From Alphaproteobacteria bacterium (GTDB lineage: Bacteria > Pseudomonadota > Alphaproteobacteria > Acetobacterales > Acetobacteraceae), in assembly GCA_026225015.1 (NCBI GenBank), contig JAMFRY010000149.1, forward strand, positions 1-13,874: DNA of 13,874 nucleotides, in the 5' to 3' direction. Numbering within the stretch: position 1 is the stretch's first letter; each line of letters begins with the position of its first letter. Both the position numbers and the translations under genes were made by a program. Shown one piece after another: positions 1 through 7,808 of the stretch. The notes beneath the pieces were generated by a model. That model was not told the origin of the DNA. It did no database searches and was given only the letters and a program-made list of their open reading frames with translations.

Positions 1-658
1 AGCCCACCTGGCCGAAAATTTCCCTGGCGCGAAAGCCGAGCCGCTTGAAGGCGGTTGATTTGGCGATGAAACCGTAAAAACTCTCTTCATCCAGCCGGGT
101 GACCAGGGGGTTCCAGATGGATTTGATGGCGCTGGGCTTACGGGAGAGGATGGCGGCTCGCAGTGCGGCGAACTGCGCGCCTTCATCGAGCGCTGCCGCC
201 CAGGCCTGTTCGACATCCTGGAAAACCACCGGCAAATCGCTGTTGCGGCGGGCGTAATATTCCTGGCCGCCGAGTTCGATGAGGGTGGAATGCGCGGCGG
301 CGGTGAGCGGGTTGGGGAAGGGTTGGGTTTTCAGCCCGACCTTGTCGATATAGTGGAACAGCGTGGTGGAGGAGGGAGGAAAGCGCATCGCGCCTAGCTC
401 GGCAAAAGCGCCGTCGCCATCTTTAAAAGGCTCGGAACGCAAGCGACCGCCGATGCGATCAGCCTCATAAATTTGCGGGCGCAGGCCGAGCTTCATCAAT
501 TCATAGGCAGCAACAATCCCGGCAATGCCGGCGCCGATAATGGCGACCTCTGCGCCGTGCAACTCCGGCGGGATGCATCCCAGTCCGGCGGGATGGTTCA
601 GGAAATCGTCATAGCCGAACGGAAAATCCGGCCCGAACATGGTAATGCGGCGGGTCAC
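1..658 (-). CDS. davB: Lysine 2-monooxygenase-like FAD amine oxidase (DavB-like), N-terminal part
   Basis: The product is a flavin amine oxidase of the tryptophan/lysine 2-monooxygenase family, which oxidatively decarboxylates L-lysine to 5-aminovaleramide using O2. I translated the minus strand by hand: about 219 residues are open to the window edge, against roughly 560 in the family, so the C-terminal part lies outside. Visible features are the segment FGPDFPFGYDDF near the N-terminus, the dinucleotide-binding motif GAGIAG (about 42-47), the ribose-binding acidic residue in IYEAD (E65), GGRLRS, and ELGAMRFP (87-94). These closely follow what I recall of Pseudomonas DavB. The chosen start is GTG at 658-656, which overlaps the TGA of the upstream nitrilase gene (GTGA), implying translational coupling. 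An ATG at 640-638 is the alternative. Because the neighbour is DavA-like, lysine is favoured over tryptophan as substrate. Tryptophan monooxygenase (IaaM) is the main alternative. Confidence 0.85.
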   Translation of the reverse strand, partial: MTRRITMFGPDFPFGYDDFLNHPAGLGCIPPELHGAEVAIIGAGIAGIVAAYELMKLGLRPQIYEADRIGGRLRSEPFKDGDGAFAELGAMRFPPSSTTLFHYIDKVGLKTQPFPNPLTAAAHSTLIELGGQEYYARRNSDLPVVFQDVEQAWAAALDEGAQFAALRAAILSRKPSAIKSIWNPLVTRLDEESFYGFIAKSTAFKRLGFRAREIFGQVG

Positions 659-1443
659 CTGATCAGGCTGGCATAGAGTTCCGGGCGGCGGTCGCGCAGC
701 AAGGGGTCGGTTTCGCGCACCTTTGCGTGATGCGGCTTATCCAGGGTGGCGTAGATCAGCTCCTCGCCAAGGCCGGCGGCGGCCAACACGGCGCCATCCG
801 GGCCGCAAATGCTGGAAAGCCCGACATAATCCAGCCCGTCATCGCTGCCGGAGTGATTGGCATAGGCGATATAGAGCTGGTTTTCATAGGCGCGGGTGGG
901 GATGAGATGCCGGGCCACCTGGGTGTAGGGCTGCATCTGCGCTGTCGGGATGAGCAGGAGGTCGGCGCCGGCCAGCGCCAAAGCGCGGGCGGGTTCGGGG
1001 AATTCAATATCGTAGCAGATCAGCAGGCCGATTTTATGGCCATGCAATTCGGCAACAGCGAATTCCTGGCCGATGGCTTTGAACATGTCCCGGTCGAGCG
1101 CGCCGAACAGATGGGTTTTGCGGTAGTTGAGCAGCAGCGTCCCATCCGGGCCGATGAGTGCTGCGGCATTGGCGACCTGTTCCCCGACAAGTTCCGGGTA
1201 GCCAAAGACCAGCGCGATGCTGTTGGCCTCGGCGATGCGCCGCGCCGGGGCAAGGCCCGTCTGGACCAGGGCCGCGCTTCGGGCGGCTTCGGCGCCGATA
1301 TTATAGCCGGAGAGGTACATCTCCGGCAGAACCAGCAGATCGGCACCCCCGGTTTTTGCGCAAGCGGCGCGTTCCGCCAGATGCGCCCAGGCGGCCTCGA
1401 TGTCGTTGATTTTCCCGGGACCCTGATAGAGTGCAATTTTCAT
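655..1443 (-). CDS. davA: 5-aminovaleramide amidohydrolase-like nitrilase-superfamily amidase (DavA-like)
   Basis: This is a carbon-nitrogen hydrolase of 262 residues, the usual single-domain length. In the DavBA pathway this enzyme hydrolyses 5-aminovaleramide to 5-aminovalerate and ammonia in the cytoplasm. The nitrilase Glu-Lys-Cys triad is readable: E41 in LPEMYLSGYN, K109 in NYRKTHLF and C143 in ICYDIEFPE. Resemblance to Pseudomonas DavA runs the whole length (start MKIALYQG; YRKTHLFG.LDR; GLLICYDIEFPE). The gene lies directly upstream of, and overlaps by 4 nt, the lysine monooxygenase-like gene, which is what identifies the likely substrate. Without that neighbour only 'nitrilase-family amidase' could be claimed. 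The ATG is not preceded by a strong Shine-Dalgarno. The divergent region towards the AI-2E gene carries a 16-nt palindrome that might regulate it. Confidence 0.85.
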   Translation of the reverse strand: MKIALYQGPGKINDIEAAWAHLAERAACAKTGGADLLVLPEMYLSGYNIGAEAARSAALVQTGLAPARRIAEANSIALVFGYPELVGEQVANAAALIGPDGTLLLNYRKTHLFGALDRDMFKAIGQEFAVAELHGHKIGLLICYDIEFPEPARALALAGADLLLIPTAQMQPYTQVARHLIPTRAYENQLYIAYANHSGSDDGLDYVGLSSICGPDGAVLAAAGLGEELIYATLDKPHHAKVRETDPLLRDRRPELYASLIR

Positions 1444-1510
1444 GACGCGAAGCTAGAACAGGTTTCCGGAAAACTCTACCAGATTGAAATCGGGTGCATT
1501 TTCGGAGATT

Positions 1511-1526
1511 AACCCCAAATGGGGTT
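1511..1526. promoter_or_regulatory. Perfect 6-bp inverted repeat between divergent genes
   Basis: AACCCC-AAAT-GGGGTT is a perfect palindrome (6-bp arms, 4-nt centre) in the 109-bp gap between davA (minus) and the AI-2E permease (plus). It sits 26 bp before the permease ATG and 67 bp before the davA ATG. It could be an operator or a small hairpin. No regulator gene is adjacent, so its role is unassigned. Confidence 0.35.
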
Positions 1527-1552
1527 CAACGCGCCGACCAGGGAGAGCTAAA

Positions 1553-2728
1553 ATGACAACGCCGGACGATAAGGACTCGCCCGCGGGAACCTGGGTGCGC
1601 CAGGGTGCTGGCGAAATGTCCCCGGCGCAGCGATCGACGAATCTGATCGCCGCCTTGCTGCTGTTTGCCGGCGGGCTGTTTACGTTGCGGGAGTTTCTGC
1701 CCTCTCTGGCCTGGGCGGTGGTGTTCGGGATTGCGCTGTTTCCCTCGTTCCGCGGGCTCTCGCGCCGCTGGCCGCGGCATAAACGGGAATTGCTGCCGGC
1801 TTTGTTCGTGGTGGCCATCATGCTGGTGTTTGTGGTGCCGCTGGTGCTGATCGCGGTGCCGTTTGCATCCGATGCGCATGCCGCGCGCGATTGGGTAACT
1901 CAGGCTGAGCAGAACGGCCTGCCGCCGCCGGATTTTCTGTGGCATTTGCCGGATGGCGCGAAACTGGTTGCGGTCTGGCAGGATAATCTTGGCCAGCCGG
2001 ACCAGATCAAGGTGCTGACCCATGGTGCGGTTCATGGCGCCATCCAGGGCAACGGCGCGCGGGTGGCCACGAAAATCGGGGCGGCGACCATCCATCGGCT
2101 GGTGCAAGTAGGCTTCATGCTGTTGGCGCTGTTTTTTCTGCTGCGGGACGCCGATGGCCTGGTGGAGCAGTTGCATGTGGGCAGCCGGCGCGCCTTTGGC
2201 GCTTCCGGCGAGGATATCGGACGGCAGATTATCAACTCGGTGCACGGAACGGTGAACGGGCTGGTGTTGGTGGGGTTGGGCGAGGGCGTGCTGCTGGGGA
2301 TCGTCTATGTAATCGCGGGCGTGCCGCGCCCGACCTTGTTCGGGCTGTTGACGGCAGTTCTGGCGATGGTGCCCTATGGGGCAACGGTGGCCGTGCTGCT
2401 CGTGGGCGCCGTGCAGCTCGCCAGCGGCGGCGGCCTAAGCGCCCTGGTGATCGTGGCGGTGGGTCTGCTGGTGTCGTTCATCGCCGATCATTTCATCCGC
2501 CCGGTGCTGATCGGCGGCGCGACCCGGCTGCCATTTATCTGGGTGCTGCTGGGAATATTGGGCGGTGTCAGTGCCTGGGGGCTGGTGGGGCTGTTTATCG
2601 GTCCAGCGATCATGGCGGCGCTGAGTTTGCTGTGGCGGGAATGGGTGGGAACGCGTGAGGGGCCGATGAATCCGGAGCCGGATGCGGTCGAGGCGCTTGA
2701 ACTTATCCCAGGCCGTTTTGATCGGTGA
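1553..2728 (+). CDS. AI-2E family transporter (PerM/TqsA/YdiK family) permease
   Basis: This is an inner-membrane protein of 391 residues from the chosen start. The family (formerly UPF0118) includes TqsA, implicated in AI-2 export, but most members have unknown substrates and some are cation antiporters, so no substrate is assigned. N-terminal hydrophobic segments (about 28-70, then 84-105) are followed by a soluble stretch (about 110-185) and a C-terminal helical block. The family signature is visible near the end: FIADHFIRPVLIGG, then LLGILGGVSAWGLVGLFIGP. I chose ATG 1553 because GGGAG (1541-1545) sits 7 nt upstream and the protein then begins with a typical polar tail. A longer in-frame TTG start at 1484 would overlap the divergent promoter region and lacks a good ribosome site. 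The gene stands alone, 94 bp before the efflux operon. Confidence 0.85.
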   Translation: MTTPDDKDSPAGTWVRQGAGEMSPAQRSTNLIAALLLFAGGLFTLREFLPSLAWAVVFGIALFPSFRGLSRRWPRHKRELLPALFVVAIMLVFVVPLVLIAVPFASDAHAARDWVTQAEQNGLPPPDFLWHLPDGAKLVAVWQDNLGQPDQIKVLTHGAVHGAIQGNGARVATKIGAATIHRLVQVGFMLLALFFLLRDADGLVEQLHVGSRRAFGASGEDIGRQIINSVHGTVNGLVLVGLGEGVLLGIVYVIAGVPRPTLFGLLTAVLAMVPYGATVAVLLVGAVQLASGGGLSALVIVAVGLLVSFIADHFIRPVLIGGATRLPFIWVLLGILGGVSAWGLVGLFIGPAIMAALSLLWREWVGTREGPMNPEPDAVEALELIPGRFDR

Positions 2729-2732
2729 GGGA

Positions 2733-2762
2733 TTGATGGTTCAAGCGTAGCTAAGCTATCGT
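2733..2762 (+). promoter_or_regulatory. Possible efflux-operon promoter with embedded palindrome
   Basis: TTGATG (2733-2738) and TATCGT (2757-2762), 18 bp apart, form a weak sigma-70-like promoter upstream of the adaptor gene. The spacer and the first bases of the -10 contain the 11-bp palindrome TAGCTAAGCTA (2748-2758), positioned where a repressor would block polymerase. Each hexamer matches consensus at only 4 of 6 bases, so the promoter call is tentative. The palindrome itself is exact. Confidence 0.35.
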
Positions 2763-2822
2763 GCAATGAAAACCTGGGTGGCATTGGGCTGACGCCGTGG
2801 ACCAATAGTAAGGAGTTATAGC

Positions 2823-3917
2823 ATGGCGACATCCGCTGCTGGTTCCCGCAGGTGGAAGCTGCCGAAAATTCCTGGCCTGGTCTGGCGGATTTTGAGCTTT
2901 GTTCTGGCTGCCCTGATCATCTATCTCTGCGTCACGCGCTGGAATCGCTGGCAGGGCGAGGCGCGGTATCAGCGGACCGATGATGCCTATCTGCAAACCA
3001 ATCTGACCCCCCTAAGCGCACAGATTTCCGGCTATGTCGCGCAGGTTCCGGTACAGGATTACGACCACGTGAAGGTCGGGCAGACAATCGTGCTGATCGA
3101 TGACAGTGCCTACCGGGCGAATGTTGCGCAAGCCGATGCGAATGTGGCTTCGGCAAGGGCGCAGATCGCGCTGGTGGCGGGACAGAAGCCGCTGTTGCAG
3201 GCCAATCTGCGGGCTGCCCAGGCCGTCGCGGCGGCGACCACGGCCAACCTCGAGCAGTCAGACCGGGATGTGGCGCGGCAGACCCGGCTGTTGAGCGGCG
3301 GGTCATCGTCGCTTCAGGCCTTGGAGCAGATCGAAACCAGCCGTGCGCAATTAACGGCGCTATTGCACCAGAACCAGGCCCAGGCGGATGCGGTGGCGCG
3401 GCAGATCGATCTGCTCGCCGCGCAGCACGATCAGGCAGCTGCGGCGTTGCAGGCGGCGCAGGCGCAATTGCGGCTGGCGCAGATCAATCTGGGCTATACC
3501 AGGATTATTGCACCTACCGATGGCGTGATCGGCACCAGGCAGGTGCTGCCGGGGCAGTTCATCGCGGCGGGGACGCAGGTGACGAGTCTGGCGGCGCTGC
3601 CATTGGTCTGGGTGATCGCCAATTATAAGGAGACACAGCTTACCCATGTGGTGGTGGGCGATGCGGCGGCGCTGACGGTGGATACCTATCCAGGTCAGGT
3701 TTTTCATGGCCATGTGATTGCGATATCGCCGGCGTCCGGCTCGGAATTCGCGCTGCTGCCGCCGGATAACGCGACCGGCAATTTCACCAAAATCGTGCAA
3801 CGCGTGGCGGTCAAAATCTCCATCGACGATCCGGGAAATCTGGCCGGCCGGCTGTTGCCGGGGATGTCGGTAATCTCCCGCATCGACACCTTTTTGCCGG
3901 ACGGGTCGCGGCCATGA
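2823..3917 (+). CDS. HlyD/EmrA-family periplasmic adaptor (membrane fusion protein)
   Basis: This is the adaptor subunit of a tripartite MFS efflux pump. It is anchored in the inner membrane and bridges the pump to the outer-membrane channel. The 364-residue protein has a short basic cytoplasmic tail, one transmembrane helix (about 18-38), the EmrA-type TDDAY motif (52-56), the first half of the lipoyl/barrel domain (to about 95), a long Ala/Gln-rich coiled-coil hairpin (about 100-225), then the second lipoyl half (LGYTRIIAPTDGVIGTR) and a beta-barrel with NYKETQL. The start is well supported: TAAGGAG at 2809-2815 lies 7 nt before the ATG. The stop overlaps the next ATG (ATGA), so it is co-translated with the MFS gene. 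It is EmrA-like in architecture; the transported drug cannot be told from sequence. Confidence 0.93.
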   Translation: MATSAAGSRRWKLPKIPGLVWRILSFVLAALIIYLCVTRWNRWQGEARYQRTDDAYLQTNLTPLSAQISGYVAQVPVQDYDHVKVGQTIVLIDDSAYRANVAQADANVASARAQIALVAGQKPLLQANLRAAQAVAAATTANLEQSDRDVARQTRLLSGGSSSLQALEQIETSRAQLTALLHQNQAQADAVARQIDLLAAQHDQAAAALQAAQAQLRLAQINLGYTRIIAPTDGVIGTRQVLPGQFIAAGTQVTSLAALPLVWVIANYKETQLTHVVVGDAAALTVDTYPGQVFHGHVIAISPASGSEFALLPPDNATGNFTKIVQRVAVKISIDDPGNLAGRLLPGMSVISRIDTFLPDGSRP

Positions 3918-5488
3918 GTGATGCACCGGCGCCGCCGGCGCCCCCGCCCCCGATTCCTTGGCTTGGGCTGTTCGCGGTGCTGCTGGGGACGTTTATTTCG
4001 ACCCTAACCGGGCGGCTTTCGACCTTTGGGTTGACCGATATTCGCGGCGCCGTTCATGCCGGATTCGATGAAGGCGCCTGGATCACAACCAGTTTCACCG
4101 TGGCGCAGATGCTGGTAACGCCGGTCGCGGTCTGGATCGGCAGTATTTACGGGCCGCGGCAGATATTGATCGGCGCCGCCCTGTGGTTCGCGGTCACCTC
4201 CTTCCTGACGCCTTTTGCGGTGAACCTGCCGGTGCTGCTGACATTGCAGTTTTTGAGCGGGCTGGGCTCGGGCTGCTTCATTCCACTGACACTGAGTTTT
4301 ATCCTGCGTAATATGCCGCTGCCCTACTGGGCCTATGGTGTGGCGCTCTATGCGCTGAATCTGGAACTTTCGCTGAACATTTCGGCCTCGCTGGAAGGCT
4401 GGTATATCGACAATTTCAGTTGGCACTGGATTTTCTGGCAGAACGTGCCGCTGGCTTTGGGGATGGCGGCTTGTCTGTTCTGGGGGGTAAAGCGCTTGCC
4501 GCCGCCGCAGGGAATCCACCGGGACATCTATGGGTTGGCATGCTGCGGAATCGGACTGGCGCTGATCTATGCGGCGCTTGACCAGGGCAACCGGCTGGAC
4601 TGGGCGAGTTCCGGCGTCGTCTGGGGCCTGACCCTGGGTGGACTGGTGCTGCTGGGCGCCTTCGTCATTCACGAGCTGACGACGCCGTTCCCCTGGCTGG
4701 ATTTCAAGGCGGCGTTCCGATGGCCGATGCCCTTGCTGCTGACCAATATCGCATTGCTGCGGTTGTCCATTCTGGCGACGGCCTATTTGATTCCATACTA
4801 CCTGGGCGGCGTGCGCGGTTTCAGGGCGCTCCAGGTGGGCGATACGTTGATCTGGATCGCCGCCCCGCAACTGGTCATCTGCCCATTGGCGGCGCTGCTG
4901 CTCCGGCGGCTGGATGCGCGCATCACCGCCATTGCGGGCTTGAGCCTGGTGGGCATCGCCTGCATGAGCGTCGCCTATACCCTGACGCCGGTTTGGGGGT
5001 CGGACCAGTTTCTGGCCTCGCAGTTGATGCAGGCATTAGGGCAGAGTTTTGCACTCTCCGGCATCGTGTTCATCGGCGTGCTGAATCTGCGGTTGCAGGA
5101 GGCGTTGACCTTTGGCGCCATGTTGCAGATCGCCAGGCTGTTTGGCGGCGAAGTCGGCACTGCCTTTATTGCAACCGAGGCGCGGCTGCGCGAACAGCAC
5201 GCTTCCAATATACTGGGCCAGCACATCCGGATCGGCGATTCGGCGGTGCAGGAAAGGCTTGCGCGGTTCGGCCTGTTGCTGGCGCGCTCCGGACATTCGG
5301 CGCATGCCGCGCCAGGGTTGCTCGGCAATTTGGTGCGATTGATGGCGACGACCCAGGCGACCATCGATTGCTTTGCCGCGGTTGCCGCGGTTGCCGTGAT
5401 CGGGCTGGTGATCGTGGCGATCGTCATGCCGCCGCCGCCGCGAACTCCGGCCTCCTATGTGCCCCTGTTTCACCGGCATCACGAATGA
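3914..5488 (+). CDS. DHA2-family (EmrB-like) MFS efflux transporter, 14 TM
   Basis: This is the proton-driven inner-membrane pump of the tripartite system. It has 524 residues with hydrophobic segments consistent with 14 helices, starting at about residue 15 after a proline-rich cytoplasmic N-terminus. Family features include DEGAWITTSFTVAQM after helix 1, GSIYGPRQILIGA for the loop 2-3 region, and a C-terminal helix followed by a short His-rich tail. In helix 1 the sequence is LTGRLSTFGLTDI, without the Asp-containing motif of classical EmrB (LDxTIVNVALP). I associate this variant with a subgroup seen in Alphaproteobacteria, which may mean a different coupling or substrate. The ATG overlaps the adaptor's TGA, and its own TGA overlaps the ATG of the outer-membrane gene. 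Substrates are likely hydrophobic toxicants or aromatic acids, by analogy with EmrAB and fusaric-acid pumps. Confidence 0.92.
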   Translation: MSDAPAPPAPPPPIPWLGLFAVLLGTFISTLTGRLSTFGLTDIRGAVHAGFDEGAWITTSFTVAQMLVTPVAVWIGSIYGPRQILIGAALWFAVTSFLTPFAVNLPVLLTLQFLSGLGSGCFIPLTLSFILRNMPLPYWAYGVALYALNLELSLNISASLEGWYIDNFSWHWIFWQNVPLALGMAACLFWGVKRLPPPQGIHRDIYGLACCGIGLALIYAALDQGNRLDWASSGVVWGLTLGGLVLLGAFVIHELTTPFPWLDFKAAFRWPMPLLLTNIALLRLSILATAYLIPYYLGGVRGFRALQVGDTLIWIAAPQLVICPLAALLLRRLDARITAIAGLSLVGIACMSVAYTLTPVWGSDQFLASQLMQALGQSFALSGIVFIGVLNLRLQEALTFGAMLQIARLFGGEVGTAFIATEARLREQHASNILGQHIRIGDSAVQERLARFGLLLARSGHSAHAAPGLLGNLVRLMATTQATIDCFAAVAAVAVIGLVIVAIVMPPPPRTPASYVPLFHRHHE

Positions 5489-6897
5489 GTTTTCTGCGCC
5501 GCTTCATCGGCTGGACTGTCGCAGCCTCGCTGGCAGGCTGTGCGCTGGGGCCGGATTATAAGGTGCTACCGCCGCCGGCAGGCGCCGCGGGGCCGTTTGT
5601 TGCGGCGAGCCCCGCCACCAGCGACACAAGCGTGCCGAATGCCTGGTGGCGGCTCTACGACGATCCGGTGCTGGACGCGCTGATCACCCAGGCTTTTGCG
5701 GCGAATGCCGATCTGCAATCCGCGGAAGCCAATCTCGCCGCCTCCCGCGCGGTGTTCGAGGGCGCGCGGGCGAATCTGCTGCCGCAGACTAAGACCGGAT
5801 TTGGCGCAATTTACGGGCGTGACCCCACCACCGATGAGATATTGGAGCTGGGCGGGCGCAAGCCGCAGACCACCTGGCTGGACGATGCGACGATCGATGC
5901 CAGCTACGAGTTGGATTTGTTCGGGCGGGTCCGGCGCTCGATCGAGGCGGCGCATGACAGCAGCGAGGCAGTTGCGGCGGCGCGCGATGATCTGCGTGTG
6001 ACCGTCGCGGCGGAAACGGCGCGCGCTTATGGACAGATCTGCACGCTCGGCGAGGCGATCAATGTCGCCCAGCAGTCCCTGGCGCTGGTGACGCGGCAGG
6101 CGAATATCGTGCAGCAGCGGCTTGAGGCCGGGGCGGGCTCGCAATTCGATGTGGTGCGGGCGCAGGTTCTGGTGGCGCAACAGCAGGCGGCATTGGCGCC
6201 GCTGCAAGGCCAGCGCCGGGCGGCGCTGTTCGAGCTGGCCGACCTGCTGGGCGAGACGCCGCAACAGGCGCCGCTTAAGGTTCTGCAATGCGTCACGCCG
6301 CCGCGTCTGTCCGTGGTGATGCCGGTGGGAGACGGTGCTGCGCTGCTGCAAAGGCGGCCGGATATTCGGGAAGCGGATCGGAAATTTGCCGCTGCCCTGG
6401 CCGATCAAGGTGTCGCCACCGCGGATCTATTTCCACGCGTCACGCTGACCGGGCTGTATGGCGGGGCGGCCACCGAGCCGCGGGAATTGTTCTCCAATAA
6501 CGGCCTGATCTGGGGCCTGGGGCCGCAAATAAGTTGGAGTTTTCCCAATCTGACGGCGCCGCTGGCGAAGCTTGCGCAGGCCAAGGCGAATGTGCGGGCG
6601 GCGGTTTGGAATTTTGATTCGGTGACGCTGCAGGCGCTGAACGAGACCGAACAGGCCTTGGCGATCTATGCCGCGGAACTCAACCATCGCGCCGCTTTGG
6701 CCCAGGCGCAGAGCGAGGCGCGCCAGGAATATAAGCTCGCAATGAACGAATTCGCCGCCGGCGAGATCAGCAATCTGGACCTGCTGACCGCCGAGCAGAC
6801 GGTGGTGGGCGCCGATGCCGCGCTGGCCGGCTCTGATGCCGATCTGATGGGGGATCAGATCGCGGTGTTCAAGGCGCTCGGCGGCGGCTGGCAGTAG
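5485..6897 (+). CDS. NodT/OprM-type outer-membrane efflux lipoprotein
   Basis: This is the TolC-like exit duct of the pump. ATG 5485 is the start: it overlaps the TGA of the MFS gene (ATGA) and begins a lipoprotein signal, MSFLRRFIGWTVAASLAGC, with lipobox LAGC and acylated C19. The mature protein begins CALGPDYK, typical of the NodT family. The 470-residue length is standard. Two outer-membrane efflux repeats follow: about 60-245 (with ASYELDLFGRVRRSIEAA) and about 275-460 (with LQRRPDIREADRKFAAA and the second coiled-coil). The reading frame is open further upstream, to 4720, but that part overlaps the MFS gene in another frame and has no lipoprotein signal, so it is not coding. This is the last gene of the three-gene operon. 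Confidence 0.94.
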   Translation: MSFLRRFIGWTVAASLAGCALGPDYKVLPPPAGAAGPFVAASPATSDTSVPNAWWRLYDDPVLDALITQAFAANADLQSAEANLAASRAVFEGARANLLPQTKTGFGAIYGRDPTTDEILELGGRKPQTTWLDDATIDASYELDLFGRVRRSIEAAHDSSEAVAAARDDLRVTVAAETARAYGQICTLGEAINVAQQSLALVTRQANIVQQRLEAGAGSQFDVVRAQVLVAQQQAALAPLQGQRRAALFELADLLGETPQQAPLKVLQCVTPPRLSVVMPVGDGAALLQRRPDIREADRKFAAALADQGVATADLFPRVTLTGLYGGAATEPRELFSNNGLIWGLGPQISWSFPNLTAPLAKLAQAKANVRAAVWNFDSVTLQALNETEQALAIYAAELNHRAALAQAQSEARQEYKLAMNEFAAGEISNLDLLTAEQTVVGADAALAGSDADLMGDQIAVFKALGGGWQ

Positions 6898-6900
6898 GCG

Positions 6901-6930
6901 GACCAGCTTTTGGCGTCGCAAAATCTGGTC
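6901..6930 (+). terminator. Stem-loop just after the efflux operon
   Basis: GACCAG-C-TTTTG, a GCGTCG loop, then CAAAA-T-CTGGTC: 11 of 12 arm positions pair with one internal mismatch, starting 4 nt after the TAG of the outer-membrane gene. There is no T-tract after it, so it may be an RNA-stabilising 3' hairpin or an imperfect terminator, or an operator for the following tauE gene. Confidence 0.45.
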
Positions 6931-6994
6931 TTGCGCGATCGTCATAAATATATCAAACCTGTAGGGTAACAGGAATTTGGGCGAGGGGGTTCAG

Positions 6995-7780
6995 ATGCAT
7001 TTTGCCATTCAGCCGGGTTATGTGTTTTCGGGTGCGCTTGTTGGCGTGCTTGTCGGCCTGACGGGTGTCGGCGGCGGGTCGCTGATGACGCCGCTGCTGG
7101 TTTTGTTCTTCGGGATTCACCCTGCCACCGCCGTCGGCACTGATCTGCTGTTTGCCTCCACCACCAAGGTTGTTGGCACCGCCATTCACGGCTCCGGCAA
7201 AACAGTGGACTGGAACATCGTGGGACGGCTAGCGACCGGATCGATTCCGGCGACTGTGCTGACGCTGCTGGTGATCAACCATTTCGGGGTAGAGAGCAAA
7301 GCCGTGGCGGCGGTGATTTCGGTCACGCTCGGTACGGCGCTCGTCATCAGTGCGATATCATTGCTGGCAAAGGACAAGGTGATCGCCATTGCGGTCAAGC
7401 GCAATCCGGATTTCGGATTGCAGACCTCCTATTGGGCGACGGTTCTGGTGGGATTTGCCGTTGGAATTCTGGTTTCACTCTCCTCGGTCGGCGCCGGCGC
7501 GCTGGGGACGATTGCGCTATTCTTTCTCTACCCGCGGCTTCCGCTGGTTCGCATCGTCGGCACCGACATCGCCCATGCCGTGCCGCTGACCTTTGTGGCG
7601 GGCGTGGGACATTGGCTGCTGGGCTCGGTGAATTTTCATCTGTTGCAGTCTTTGCTGGTGGGTTCGATTCCGGGTATTATCGTCGGCAGCCTGGCCGCGC
7701 GGCACGCGCCGGAATGGGTGCTGAAACCATCGCTCGGACTGATCCTGACCATCGTGGGCGTGAAAATGCTGGCGCCTTGA
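6995..7780 (+). CDS. TauE/SafE family sulfite/organosulfonate-type anion exporter
   Basis: This is an integral inner-membrane protein of 261 residues in the TauE/SafE (DUF81) family, whose members move sulfite, sulfoacetate or other small anions. The family's two-fold pseudo-repeat is visible. The first half has GVGGGS (24-29) followed by MTPLLVLFFGIHPATAVGTDLL. The second half has SVGAGALGT followed by VGTDIAHAVPLT. Seven to eight hydrophobic segments can be counted. I chose ATG 6995 because GAGGGGG (6983-6989) lies just upstream. The in-frame TTG at 6977 would precede that ribosome site. No sulfur-metabolism gene is adjacent, so the transported anion is not assignable from context. It is separated from the efflux operon by a hairpin and about 97 bp, and was probably transcribed separately. 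Confidence 0.88.
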   Translation: MHFAIQPGYVFSGALVGVLVGLTGVGGGSLMTPLLVLFFGIHPATAVGTDLLFASTTKVVGTAIHGSGKTVDWNIVGRLATGSIPATVLTLLVINHFGVESKAVAAVISVTLGTALVISAISLLAKDKVIAIAVKRNPDFGLQTSYWATVLVGFAVGILVSLSSVGAGALGTIALFFLYPRLPLVRIVGTDIAHAVPLTFVAGVGHWLLGSVNFHLLQSLLVGSIPGIIVGSLAARHAPEWVLKPSLGLILTIVGVKMLAP

Positions 7781-7808
7781 ATTTTGCCAATAGCCACAGG
7801 AGCGTCTG

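Noticed and set aside
727..1512. 261-codon open frame on the plus strand opposite the davA-like gene
   Set aside because: It lies antisense to a clearly conserved nitrilase with an intact catalytic triad. Its translation has no recognisable fold and is a by-product of GC-rich codon bias.
1526..2245. 239-codon minus-strand frame over the AI-2E permease gene
   Set aside because: The Gln/Arg/His-rich translation is typical of an antisense shadow; the plus strand encodes a recognisable membrane protein.
4004..4870. 288-codon minus-strand frame over the MFS gene
   Set aside because: Arg/Gln-rich shadow opposite a well-supported transporter, with no ribosome site or family resemblance.
5375..5399. 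9-bp tandem repeat (GCCGCGGTT) in the MFS gene
   Set aside because: It encodes an Ala/Val run in a transmembrane helix and keeps the frame, which is common in GC-rich membrane-protein genes.
4720..5484. 765-nt in-frame upstream extension of the outer-membrane lipoprotein gene
   Set aside because: It overlaps the MFS gene in another frame, and the lipoprotein signal peptide and ATGA overlap fix the start at 5485.
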